From Shewanella waksmanii ATCC BAA-643 (GTDB lineage Bacteria > Pseudomonadota > Gammaproteobacteria > Enterobacterales > Shewanellaceae): DNA of 64,000 nucleotides. The stretch covers positions 1-64,000 of the forward strand of contig NZ_JAEH01000022.1 in NCBI RefSeq assembly GCF_000518805.1, given 5' to 3'. Shown here piece after piece: positions 1 to 8,488 of this stretch (the first letter of the stretch is position 1; every line of letters begins with the position of its first letter). A program made the translations under genes and the position numbers. Under the pieces are notes generated by a model, which saw only the letters and a program-made list of their open reading frames with translations, ran no database searches and was not told the DNA's origin.

Positions 1-35
1 CTATGCTTGATTTGCGCATATAACAAGGAGGTTGC

Positions 36-1014
36 ATGCCAAGACCTAGACGAACCCTCATTAGTCTCGAAGACACTGCTTACTATCACTGCTGTAGTCG
101 CGTTGTAAGACGCGCCTTCTTATGTGGTGATGATAAATACACTGGCAAAAATTATGACCACCGCCGTGGTTGGGTTGAAGCTCAAATCTTTAAAACTGAC
201 CGAAGTGTTTGCCATTGATGTTGCAGCCTACGCAGTGATGAGCAACCACCTTCATGTCGTCCTTCATATTGATGTTGACCAAGTTAATGCCTGGTCAGAT
301 AGGGATGTCGTATTACAATGGCACAAATTGTTTAAAGGAACAGGCTTAACACAGAAATTCACCAAAGGTGAAGTGATAGAGGAGTTTGCAATTGCTCAGC
401 TTAAACATCTGATAGCGACGTATCGCTCGCGTCTTTGCGATATTAGCTGGTTTATGAGGTGTCTAAACGAGCCTATTGCAAGACAAGCTAATCTAGAAGA
501 CAACTGCACAGGGCACTTCTGGGAAGGGCGGTTTAAATCACAAGCATTGCTTGATGAGGCAGCCGTGTTGGCCTGTATGGCCTATGTAGAGCTTAACCCG
601 ATACGCGCCAAAATGGCGAGTACGCCGGAAAAATCGGACTTCACGAGTATCAAACTCAGAGTAAAAGCAGCGCTCACAGGAGGGCAACCTAAACGTCTTT
701 TACCTTTCATTGGTAATGAACGTGCCAACCAACCCAAAGGTATCGCTTTCTCTCTTCAAGACTACCTTGTACTGGTAGATGAAACAGGCAGGGTGATTAG
801 AGACGATAAACGTGGCGCAATTGATTCAAAGGCTTGTGACATACTGAGCAGGTTAAACATACCCTCAGCTAATTGGGTTAAAATCGTCACTGAATTTGGA
901 CAACTCTTTCATGGGCCAGTGGGGACCTTAGAAGAGTTTAGCCATTACTGCGAACATCTGAACAAGCGAAGGCGACATTTCTCAAGTAGTTGCCAGTTTA
1001 TGCCAACTAGCTAA
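36..1014 (+). pseudogene. Frameshifted Y1 (IS200-like/RAYT-type) transposase
   Basis: HUH-type single-strand transposase of the Y1 family, closest in style to REP-associated (RAYT) transposases. Translation opens at ATG 36 behind AAGGAGG (25-31) with MPRPRRTLISLED, a typical family start, but that frame stops at 218. The rest continues in the +1 frame to 1014 and carries the HUH motif (NHLHVVLH, about 244-267) and the tyrosine helix (YVELNPIRA, 583-609). The frames must join between about 175 and 198, so one base has been gained or lost there. Joined, the gene would be about 326 codons, normal for the family. The break separates the N-terminus from the catalytic residues, so the protein is probably inactive unless programmed frameshifting occurs. 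No REP-type flanking hairpins are visible. Confidence 0.8.
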
Positions 1015-1385
1015 GTTCAAACGTTCATATCTCTCCTAATTCCTCAGCTTATTTAGCAGAGTTCACATCCCTTGCGCTAAAAACACCCATTAATGCTCTA
1101 TTTCGTCATTTTTGGCTGAGTTCATGCTGTGCATTTGTACTCAGGACTACAATCAGAGCAATGAACTTTATTAGCTTTTGATTACCTTGCTGTAATCTCG
1201 CTAGGTTATTGATTGATAATGGCTGGCTATAGTATTTGATCTTCAGGAACTTTAGTTTCATCAAATAGCTTTTGTGATTTTTTTGAAATTGAACTAGCTA
1301 GCCACCAAAGCTCATGGAAATAGAGTGTTGATAATTTACCATTCTCAAAATTAACGTCCATAGTCGAAAGGTTCCATTAGATACA
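1015..1385. other. Gene-free stretch between transposase and cassette-like gene
   Basis: AT-rich sequence of about 370 bases after the transposase stop. I see no credible coding frame, no RNA gene and no clear terminator. It ends at the attC-like site. Confidence 0.5.
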
Positions 1386-1427
1386 TAACGCCGCATTCAG
1401 CGGCTTGTCCGCTGCAATGCCTTGTTA
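1386..1427 (-). repeat. attC-like integron recombination site
   Basis: Read on the minus strand the element runs from TAACAAGGC to GCGGCGTTA. The interior has a perfect 6-bp stem CAGCGG / CCGCTG around ACAAG, and the outer arms AACAAGGCATT and AATGCGGCGTT pair except for three central bases. This is the architecture of a short attC site: AAC...GTT ends, two pairing arms and a small central hairpin. It lies at the 3' end of the minus-strand gene at 1397-2620, as in a gene cassette. The gene's last codons (NKALQRTSR) are simply the attC sequence translated, a tail seen on many cassette-encoded proteins. Cassette origin is inferred; no integrase is in the window. Confidence 0.72.
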
Positions 1428-2620
1428 GTAGCGATTCTCATTTTTTCTTGGTTCTCTTCGCTAATATTTTTACTAAATACGGTTAAGTTTGAGGTGTGTA
1501 AAGAAGCCGTACTGCTCCATAAAGCCAAACGTGCCTTTAAACCGCCAATTCTATAAAAATTAATGATTTGCTCCGCGCTATTTCCCAGAGCTTCACTAGC
1601 AAAGAAAGATACATAGACTGTACTGTTTCCCCCAATCAAAATATGCGGAGACAGATCTGTTTTATCTAAGAATGAGTCTACTTGTACCCGTTTATTCATA
1701 TTTTTATTTTTTGACTCTTTTGCTAGAAGCTGAGCCAATTCGGTGCTTTCATTCTTTTCGCTTAGTTGGTGATGTACCAAGACCTGCTTTTTATCATCTC
1801 CATAAGCTAATTCGACATAGGCCCTAGGCATATATAGATGAGGCTCCGTTCCAATGTTAGATATTGCAACTGTGAAGTTAATACTGGCGTAGCTTGTAAT
1901 AGTTTTACGAAGCTCTTCCTGTAGGGATTTTAGCTTCAATATATCCTCTGAGATGCTCGTTACAAAAGACTCAACAAGATAGAAAATATTTTTGCTTTCT
2001 CCTTTAAGAAAACTATATGCGATATTTTTGTTAACTAGTTTTTCTTGATCTCTGAAATCTTTGTCTATGGGAAACCTAGTAGCATGCGAACCGCGATGAA
2101 CTACAATTTCTTCATCAGTTTCTCTCGCTATGGAATATATATTGTCGAGTTTCTCGACAGAGTCAAATTTTGTTGGGAGATTGATACTCTTCCGGCGCCT
2201 TAAATTTCCATAAACGAATGAGTGAATAGCTGGGTTATATAAATATGGACATTTCTCTAAGGCGGAAAAAGTTAAAGTTAAACCATTTTTAAATTCAGCA
2301 TGTTTTTTTAACCAATCGCTAGCTTCTTCTCTTGCTTGCTCCAACCTTGCTGAGGTTTCTCCCATCTTTAATTCATAATCCAATAGATTTTCAAAGCTAA
2401 CATAGCCTTCGATATTCTCTCCCCAAGAGGATTCTTTAGACATACTGGCGGTGGTATCATCAATTTTGATAGTCCCACCATGAAAACCAACAGACTGTAT
2501 GTTTATCTTCGGCTTTCTGGATGCCCAGAGCTTCTGTAAATACACACCTAACAGCCCAGATACAGAACTGATTAAAATTGCTACTAAGAGCTGTACGAGA
2601 ATGGTCTGGTTTTCAATCAT
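1397..2620 (-). CDS. Unknown membrane-anchored protein, probable integron cassette gene
   Basis: Protein of 407 residues that I do not recognise. Residues about 7-27 form one hydrophobic N-terminal segment (LVQLLVAILISSVSGLLGVYL) followed by a basic stretch, so it is probably a single-pass anchor with a large cytoplasmic domain. The rest is mixed, with charged regions around 215-245 that could be helical. The ATG has a usable ribosome site (TAGGAATC). The last nine residues are encoded by the attC-like element and the stop lies inside it. It has no operon partner and stands alone between a dead transposase and repeat-rich DNA, consistent with acquired DNA. Some anti-phage membrane proteins have a similar shape, but no motif supports that here. 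Confidence 0.7.
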   Translation of the reverse strand: MIENQTILVQLLVAILISSVSGLLGVYLQKLWASRKPKINIQSVGFHGGTIKIDDTTASMSKESSWGENIEGYVSFENLLDYELKMGETSARLEQAREEASDWLKKHAEFKNGLTLTFSALEKCPYLYNPAIHSFVYGNLRRRKSINLPTKFDSVEKLDNIYSIARETDEEIVVHRGSHATRFPIDKDFRDQEKLVNKNIAYSFLKGESKNIFYLVESFVTSISEDILKLKSLQEELRKTITSYASINFTVAISNIGTEPHLYMPRAYVELAYGDDKKQVLVHHQLSEKNESTELAQLLAKESKNKNMNKRVQVDSFLDKTDLSPHILIGGNSTVYVSFFASEALGNSAEQIINFYRIGGLKARLALWSSTASLHTSNLTVFSKNISEENQEKMRIATNKALQRTSR

Positions 2621-3057
2621 GATTGATTCCTAATTAGGTCTATAAACTGCTAACATTTGTATATACGGCTTGCGCGTTTTGCCAAGCTTCGTTGAGAAAG
2701 CGTGCACTCAAATTTCAGCTAAAAATCCATTCAAAACAAATCAATAACGAAAAATCTGTAAAATTGTATTCAATACACTTTCGGTAGAAACGCGCATGCA
2801 CGCTTAATAAATGGGGTCAGAGTTAACGTTATAAGGGAGTTGATTGGCGTGTGGAGGTTGGCTTTTTCATTCCCTGAATGGCGTGGTCGATGTTTGATTC
2901 GATTAGGCCTAGCTCTGTCCTTAAGTGGTGATACTTTAATCTATCTTGATAGTGGCTATCAATATGTTATGTCACATATTCGCCTGTTTTTTCTAAAAAT
3001 AATATCTTGTCTTAGGGATAATTCAGTGAGGTTAAACCGAAGACATAAAATATCGAG

Positions 3058-3157
3058 GTGTAGATGCGGCTGCGAGCTTCGATGACATGGCCGCTCTTTG
3101 GCATCCATGCCATCGCGGCATTTGTGAATCCTTTCACATCAGATGTCATCGCAGAGC
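3058..3157. repeat. Composite palindromic intergenic repeat, copy A
   Basis: Begins with a 24-bp sequence (3058-3081) that recurs exactly at 3377-3400. CTGCG (3070-3074), a 7-base insert AGCTTCG, then ATGACAT (3082-3088) pair with ATGTCAT (3143-3149) and CGCAG (3150-3154). Inside this stem are two further perfect hairpins: TGGCA-TCCA-TGCCA (3099-3112), itself enclosed by GCCGC / GCGGC, and TGTGAA-TCCT-TTCACA (3123-3138). The result is a branched, cruciform-capable element. Further palindromes follow to its right (3219-3235 and 3244-3255). No protein is encoded. Confidence 0.75.
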
Positions 3158-3376
3158 CCACACAATTGAAGGTAAATCGAAGAGGGAATTTACCTAGTGT
3201 GAATGTGCGTTGACTCTCGGCGACAGGACGTCGCCGTGAAGCCTACATGGATGTATTTATGGCGTGTCATAAGTACAATCACACATCCCCCCGCTGGGAG
3301 GCGTTAGATTCCTGTCATGACGAACAGAAATTAAGGCTATATTCGCAGACAACTATTTGCTTGTGGAGATTAACCC

Positions 3377-3438
3377 GTGTAGATGCGGCTGCGAGCTTCG
3401 GTTTCAGGGATGAAACCGCAGAGCATATAGGGATATAT
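3377..3438. repeat. Composite palindromic intergenic repeat, copy B
   Basis: Shares the first 24 bases (3377-3400) with copy A and the right flank CGCAGAGC (3417-3424). The enclosed palindrome is different: GTTTCA-GGGA-TGAAAC (3401-3416). CTGCG (3389-3393) and CGCAG (3417-3421) extend the stem around the same AGCTTCG bulge. A second palindrome with the same loop, ATATA-GGGA-TATAT, follows at 3425-3438. So the flanks are constant and the inner stem is swapped between copies. Confidence 0.75.
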
Positions 3439-3581
3439 TTACAGCGTCTCGCAGAAGTAGCTGCACATTCCTCGCCGGACAGGCGTTAGGTTACGGCCTG
3501 AAAACGTCCAGCAATGACGAATACTGACTATTGTCTAGCAAGTGGAACCAATACAGAATGTAATCAGCCTTCATTCGAAGG

Positions 3582-4037
3582 CTAGGCCGCCTGATGAGTC
3601 ATAGCAAGCAGTTGTGGTTGGGTGTCTGCAGACAGCTCAAATAAGCTCAAATAGGTTTCAAGGTTACTTTGGCTACCATCATCGGCCAGCTGTTTGAGCT
3701 TATGTAAAATCAAGGCTTGAGCTTTGCGCTCTAGCATTAATTCAACATCGAGCATTTGTTGATATTCATCGGGGGCGAGGTTGGCTTTACTGAGTTTACG
3801 AAGCTTGCGGTAGGGCTTGAGCATTTTTTGCTCCCAGCTATCAATTTCGACATCAAGGCGTTGCCAGCTATCGAAGCTGAGAGGGTAACGATGATTATCC
3901 AACCAAATGGCTAATAGCAGCAGATTGACATTAACATGATGTTCGTCTTGCTGCTGCAAGACAACAGGCTGTAACTGCGCATAATATTCATCACAGTCAC
4001 GCCATAAGCTGCTATTAAATGGGTTGAGATAAGTCAT
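3582..4037 (-). CDS. TIGR02444/DUF2390 family protein
   Basis: Small soluble protein of 151 residues that resembles the gammaproteobacterial TIGR02444 (DUF2390) family of unknown function. It begins MTYLNPFNSSLWRDCDEYYA, has the family's N-terminal tryptophans, then a helical segment rich in Leu and charged residues (IDSWEQKMLKPYRKLRKLSK). The start at 4037 is preferred because AAGGAAC lies just upstream; a longer reading to 4094 would overlap yheS and add only a basic stretch. It follows yheS by 13 bases on the same strand and is probably co-transcribed with it. The role is unknown. Confidence 0.8.
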   Translation of the reverse strand: MTYLNPFNSSLWRDCDEYYAQLQPVVLQQQDEHHVNVNLLLLAIWLDNHRYPLSFDSWQRLDVEIDSWEQKMLKPYRKLRKLSKANLAPDEYQQMLDVELMLERKAQALILHKLKQLADDGSQSNLETYLSLFELSADTQPQLLAMTHQAA

Positions 4038-4050
4038 GTAAAGTTCCTTT

Positions 4051-5967
4051 TTATTGAGCCGCCTCCGCCTTAACAGCTTGCTCAACTTCTTCAATTGATT
4101 CCTGTACTTCTAACCATTCCATTTCACTTTCTTCTAGTGCTTGAGTGAGTTTAGTTCGCTCATTTAGCACTTGGGTGAGCTGGGCTTTATTGTCAGCATC
4201 GTACAAGCTAGTATCTGCAAGCATCTGTTCTAACTCAGCTAAACGGTCACTGGCTTGTTGCTGTGCCTTTTCTAACTTAGCCTGAACTTTCTTTAAAGGC
4301 GAGAGTTTTTGACGTAATTGTGCCTCTTGGCGCTTTAAGGCCTTTTTATCTTGCGCGGGTTTGGCACTGTCATCTTGCTCAACCCGATTAGCCGCTTTAG
4401 CAGCATCAAGCAACCATTGATGATAATCATCAAGATCGCCATTAAAGCTAGCCACACGTCCTTGATCAACCAGGTAGTAGTCGCTGCAACTAAGGCGTAG
4501 CAAATGCCTATCGTGCGAGACAATAATCATCGCACCTTCAAAAGATTGCAGTGCCATGGTAAGTGCGTGACGCATCTCTAAATCTAAGTGGTTGGTGGGT
4601 TCATCGAGTAGCAATAAGTTAGGGCGTTGCCACACCAGCAGTGCCAATACCAGACGGGCTTTTTCGCCGCCAGAGAACGGGCGTACCGGTGATAATGCCA
4701 TGTCGCCATTAAAACCATAGCCACCTAAGAAATCTCGTAACTCTTGTTCTCTGTGCTTGGGTGCTAAGCGCGCAAGGTGTTGCAGCGGCGTCTCATCTAA
4801 ATGCAGAAACTCTAGTTGGTGCTGGGCAAAATAACCGATATTTAGCCCAGGGTTGGTTTCGTAAATGCCGCTCATGGGCTGCAGTTCTTCAGATAGCAGC
4901 TTAATTAACGTGGATTTACCCGCACCGTTGCGGCCGAGTAAGCCAATACGTGCACCGGGGACTAAATTCAGATGTACATGGTCTAAAATCGCCTTGTCAC
5001 CATAGCCCACACTCACCTGTTCCATTTTCACTAACGGATTAGGCAGCGCATCTGGGGCGCGAAATGCCATATGAAATGGGCTGTCAGCTTTAGAAGGCAG
5101 CAGCTCAGTCATACGCTCTAGGGCTTTGAGGCGGCTTTGGGCTTGTTTTGCTTTACTGGCTTTATAGCGAAAGCGATCAACAAAAGACTGCATATGGGCG
5201 CGCTCTTTTTGTTGACGTTCAAAGGCCACTTGCTGCTGGGCCATACGCTCGGCGCGGATCCGCTCAAATGAGCTGTAGTTGCCTTTGTAATAATTAAGTT
5301 TGTGGTGCTCAACATGGACAATTTCATCAATAATGCCGTCAATGAAGTCACGGTCATGACTGATGAGCACTAATGTGCCTTGGTAGGCCTTAATCCAACC
5401 TTCAAGCCAGTACATGGTATCTAAATCTAAGTGGTTGGTGGGCTCATCAAGTAGCAATAGATCTGAGCGGCACAACAGTGCTTGGGCCAAGTTGAGGCGC
5501 ATGCGCCAACCACCGGAGAAGCTTCTAACGGGATTGTGTTGCTCGGCTTCGCTAAATCCTAGGCCGGCCAATAGACTGGCAGCCCTAGAGTGAATGGCAT
5601 AGCCACCAATGGCATCTATTAGGCCGTGTAACCTCGCGATGGCATTGCCATCATCATCCGCTTGAGCTTGATGAAGCTTGGCCTCTAACTGCCTGTATTC
5701 TTCATCGCCATCAATGACATACTCTAAGGCAGAGACGTCAAGCGCAGGGGTTTCCTGGGCTACCGTGGCGACTTGCCAGCCACTGGGAACACTGATTTCA
5801 CCTTTATCTAAACTCAGTTTATCCAGGATTAATGCCAGCAACGACGATTTGCCCGTGCCATTGGCACCCACAAGGCCGACTTTGTGGCCAGGGTAAATGG
5901 TGAGCGATGTATCATCGAGGAGCGTTTTTGAACCACGGATGAGTTGAGCTTGTGTAATGGTGATCAT
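4051..5967 (-). CDS. yheS: ABC-F ATPase YheS
   Basis: Cytosolic ABC-F protein of 638 residues, the length of E. coli YheS (637), with two ATPase cassettes on one chain and no membrane segment. The first has Walker A GANGTGKSS (near residue 34), signature SGGWRMR and LLLLDEPTNHLD. The second has GRNGAGKST, SGGEKARL and again LLLLDEPTNHLD. Between them is the charged linker, and the C-terminal 100 residues form a Glu/Gln/Lys-rich coiled coil. ABC-F proteins act on ribosomes; YheS is thought to help particular translation problems, but its exact role is less settled than that of EttA. The neighbourhood with yheV matches enterobacteria. Confidence 0.95.
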   Translation of the reverse strand: MITITQAQLIRGSKTLLDDTSLTIYPGHKVGLVGANGTGKSSLLALILDKLSLDKGEISVPSGWQVATVAQETPALDVSALEYVIDGDEEYRQLEAKLHQAQADDDGNAIARLHGLIDAIGGYAIHSRAASLLAGLGFSEAEQHNPVRSFSGGWRMRLNLAQALLCRSDLLLLDEPTNHLDLDTMYWLEGWIKAYQGTLVLISHDRDFIDGIIDEIVHVEHHKLNYYKGNYSSFERIRAERMAQQQVAFERQQKERAHMQSFVDRFRYKASKAKQAQSRLKALERMTELLPSKADSPFHMAFRAPDALPNPLVKMEQVSVGYGDKAILDHVHLNLVPGARIGLLGRNGAGKSTLIKLLSEELQPMSGIYETNPGLNIGYFAQHQLEFLHLDETPLQHLARLAPKHREQELRDFLGGYGFNGDMALSPVRPFSGGEKARLVLALLVWQRPNLLLLDEPTNHLDLEMRHALTMALQSFEGAMIIVSHDRHLLRLSCSDYYLVDQGRVASFNGDLDDYHQWLLDAAKAANRVEQDDSAKPAQDKKALKRQEAQLRQKLSPLKKVQAKLEKAQQQASDRLAELEQMLADTSLYDADNKAQLTQVLNERTKLTQALEESEMEWLEVQESIEEVEQAVKAEAAQ

Positions 5968-6174
5968 GACTACGACTTGAATACTTAACTGATAGCGAGT
6001 GGAGGTGAATGATAGCCTAGTTCATCGCTCTGGTGCTACTAATAAGCCGACAAATCTCAATAGAGATCACCCACTGCCTCCAATAAATATTGCCATTGCG
6101 ACGGCGAGCCATGGTAAACTTATTGGGTTTATTTTCCCGCCTAAGAACGAGGCGAACCTCGAGGTTGTATTGCT

Positions 6175-6375
6175 GTGACGGCTAAAAAAATCAAAAAACG
6201 TTTTGTTGCCGGGGCTAAGTGTCCAAAGTGCCAAGCTAAAGAAACCATCGTGCTGTTTAAAGAGCACGGCATAGAAACGGTAGAATGCGTCGAGTGTGAC
6301 TACCGTGAACAACAGGGCGACGAGCAGGCGACCTCTCAAGCCAGTGGCGATCTCATCGGCGTATTTAAGCCTTAA
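6175..6375 (+). CDS. yheV: YheV family zinc-ribbon protein
   Basis: Protein of 66 residues matching the YheV family along its length: basic start, then GAKCPKCQAKETI and ETVECVECDY, which give two CxxC knuckles for a small zinc ribbon, and a tail ending IGVFKP, close to IGIFHPD in E. coli. The start is GTG at 6175, with GAGG about ten bases upstream; no ATG fits. It is divergent from yheS, and yheS and yheV are also neighbours in E. coli. The function is unknown. Confidence 0.88.
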   Translation: MTAKKIKKRFVAGAKCPKCQAKETIVLFKEHGIETVECVECDYREQQGDEQATSQASGDLIGVFKP

Positions 6376-6435
6376 ATACTGCGCCCCAGCGCCAAGTTAG
6401 CCATTACTCATCGATAAAGTGGCTAGGCGGTTTAG

Positions 6436-6747
6436 CTAATCTCGAAAGCCCTGCTGTAAGAACAGGTGACGGGTTTGGTTGAATTGTGATTCATCAGCTT
6501 GAATGAAATTGATAGCAAGTTGATAGTTTTCTTGGCGAAACTTATCTATTTTGGCAATTTCATATTCATTCATCACAATGTTCATCGCCTCTACCACCCA
6601 TTCAGGCTCGCCGCGGCCGACATCCACTTCATCAGGATCGTAATGGGTCACCATCCAGTCTTGAAGTTGCTCGGCATTGATGTGGTTTTCGCCCCAGCGG
6701 TTGATCTGTTCGATTAGCTGGGTGCGGGTAATATTAGCTTTGGTCAT
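6436..6747 (-). CDS. Conserved hypothetical protein, small acidic
   Basis: Small acidic cytosolic protein that I do not recognise, 103 residues from the ATG at 6747. It has QLIEQINRWGENHINAEQLQDWM near the N-terminus and a C-terminal helical half (WVVEAMNIVMNEYEIAKIDKF and QTRHLFLQQGF). An upstream in-frame ATG at 6801 would add MLQSTCVVANLYAKLSPD; neither start has a strong ribosome site, so the N-terminus is uncertain. It is convergent with yheV and divergent from dbpA. Confidence 0.6.
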   Translation of the reverse strand: MTKANITRTQLIEQINRWGENHINAEQLQDWMVTHYDPDEVDVGRGEPEWVVEAMNIVMNEYEIAKIDKFRQENYQLAINFIQADESQFNQTRHLFLQQGFRD

Positions 6748-6968
6748 ATCTGGGCTCAATTTAGCGTAAAGGTTAGCTACTACACAGGTGCTTTGCAGCA
6801 TAATACCCGAGTGTTAGCCGATGCACTAACAAGTCAAAGCACTTTAGTGCAAAGATTGCTATAATCGCGCCATCAACGGGTAAAGTGATTACTTTGCCGC
6901 TTCATTTTTTGCCTTTGCCTTCTATTTGCTTTAACTGAGCCACAGATAGGCCTGATTAGGAACACACC

Positions 6969-8381
6969 GTGAGCCAGACTCCCACCAACGACCAGCAAGT
7001 CAATTTAGACTTCACGAGTTTACCGCTAAAGCGAGAGTTAACAGATAATTTAGCGACTATGGGCTATGCGCAGATGACGCCGATTCAGGCGCAGAGTTTA
7101 CCTGCCATCCTCAATGGTGAAGATGTTATTGGTCAAGGTAAAACCGGCTCGGGTAAAACTGCGGCTTTTGGTTTGGGCTTGCTCAATAAGCTCAATGTGA
7201 AACGGTTTCGCATTCAAACTATGGTGTTGTGTCCAACCCGTGAACTGGCTGATCAAGTCGCCAAAGAGCTGCGTACCTTAGCGCGCGGTATTCACAATAT
7301 TAAAATATTGACCTTGTGTGGCGGTGTGCCTATGGGGCCGCAAATTGGCTCGTTGGAGCACGGCGCGCACATTATTGTTGGCACCCCTGGGCGTATCATT
7401 GATCATTTGGATCGTGGCCGTTTAGATCTAGAAAATGTCGACACGCTGATTTTAGATGAAGCCGACCGCATGTTAGAGATGGGCTTTCAGCGCGAGTTAG
7501 ACGCGATTATGTTGGCGGTGCCTCGCGAGCGCCAAACTTTGCTATTTAGCGCCACATTCCCAGATCAAATCAAAACCATTAGCGAACAGTTCTTGGTGAA
7601 TCCTGTCATGGTTAAGGTAACGGCAACCCATGATAGCAGTAGTATCGAGCAACATTTTTATGAGTGCGGCAATAACAATGATCGCATGCGCGCATTGCAG
7701 CTGCTGTTGCTAGACCGCAATCCAGAAAGTGCGGTGGTGTTTTGTAATACCAAGCGCGAAACCAAAGATGTTGCCGCTAAGCTCAGTAACGCTGGGTTCA
7801 GTGTGGTGGCCCTGCATGGTGATTTAGAACAGCGCGATCGTGACCTAATGCTGCTTAAGTTTGCCAATAAAAGTGCCAGTGTGATGGTGGCCACCGATGT
7901 GGCGGCGCGCGGGCTCGATATTGATGCTTTGGATATGGTGGTCAATTATCACGTTGCGTATGACACCGAAGTGCATATTCACCGTGTTGGAAGAACGGGA
8001 CGTGCAGGCAGCAAAGGGGCGGCATTTACCTTTTTTAATCATGAAGATGGTTACAAAATTGGCCTAATTGAAGACCTTTTAGGACGCGATATTGTTGCTG
8101 AGGGATTACCTAGCGAATCGCTATTAGACAAGATGCCAGCCCAACCTGCCATGGTCACGATTCAAATTGATGGTGGTAAGAAAAATAAAGTCCGCCCTGG
8201 GGATATTCTTGGTTGCTTAACTGGCGATAACGGCATTGAAGGCAGTGAAGTCGGCAAAATCAAAATTACTGATTTTCGCTCTTATGTGGCGGTTAAACGT
8301 CAGGTTGTAAGACGCGCACTTAATAAAATCACGAAAGGTAAGCTCAAGGGGCGCAACTACCGCGCTTGGGAGCTTAAATAG
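6969..8381 (+). CDS. dbpA: ATP-dependent RNA helicase DbpA
   Basis: DEAD-box helicase of 470 residues that acts in assembly of the 50S ribosomal subunit and is recruited to hairpin 92 of 23S rRNA. Motif I (GKTGSGKT, about 56-63), DEAD (about 162-165), SAT (LLFSATFPD) and HRVGRTGRAG are all present. The C-terminal 75 residues (VTIQIDGGKKNKVRPGDILG, then ITDFRSYVAV) are the RNA-binding domain that distinguishes DbpA from RhlE and SrmB. The start is GTG at 6969 behind AGGAAC. A clear terminator follows. Confidence 0.95.
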   Translation: MSQTPTNDQQVNLDFTSLPLKRELTDNLATMGYAQMTPIQAQSLPAILNGEDVIGQGKTGSGKTAAFGLGLLNKLNVKRFRIQTMVLCPTRELADQVAKELRTLARGIHNIKILTLCGGVPMGPQIGSLEHGAHIIVGTPGRIIDHLDRGRLDLENVDTLILDEADRMLEMGFQRELDAIMLAVPRERQTLLFSATFPDQIKTISEQFLVNPVMVKVTATHDSSSIEQHFYECGNNNDRMRALQLLLLDRNPESAVVFCNTKRETKDVAAKLSNAGFSVVALHGDLEQRDRDLMLLKFANKSASVMVATDVAARGLDIDALDMVVNYHVAYDTEVHIHRVGRTGRAGSKGAAFTFFNHEDGYKIGLIEDLLGRDIVAEGLPSESLLDKMPAQPAMVTIQIDGGKKNKVRPGDILGCLTGDNGIEGSEVGKIKITDFRSYVAVKRQVVRRALNKITKGKLKGRNYRAWELK

Positions 8382-8410
8382 CTTTAGCAAAGTTATTGAC
8401 CCTATATTGC

Positions 8411-8444
8411 AATGGGCTGAGTCATTTGACTCAGCCCATTTTTA
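8411..8444 (+). terminator. Rho-independent terminator of dbpA
   Basis: Perfect stem AATGGGCTGAGTCA / TGACTCAGCCCATT with a two-base loop (TT), followed by TTTATTT. It lies 30 bases after the dbpA stop. Confidence 0.9.
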
Positions 8445-8488
8445 TTTGTGCCGCCAGCATGGTTTACCTTACGGTGAGGGGCATGGTA

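Larger units (their letters stand above)
2621..3581. other. Gene-free, repeat-rich accessory stretch
   Basis: About 960 bases without a convincing gene. Short open frames at 2840-3085 and 3247-3489 run through palindromic repeats and have no recognisable protein character. TGGGGTCAGAGTT at 2812-2824 resembles a motif I recall beside Y1 transposases. From 3058 to 3486 the sequence is a string of short perfect palindromes, described separately. Confidence 0.6.

Noticed and set aside
2840..3085. 81-codon open frame
   Set aside because: TTG start, no family resemblance, and its end runs into the palindromic repeat; probably chance.
3247..3489. 80-codon open frame
   Set aside because: It is made largely of repeat copy B and neighbouring palindromes, with no protein-like character.
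6067..6339. 90-codon minus-strand frame
   Set aside because: Lies opposite the yheV gene, whose CxxC protein is clearly the real product.
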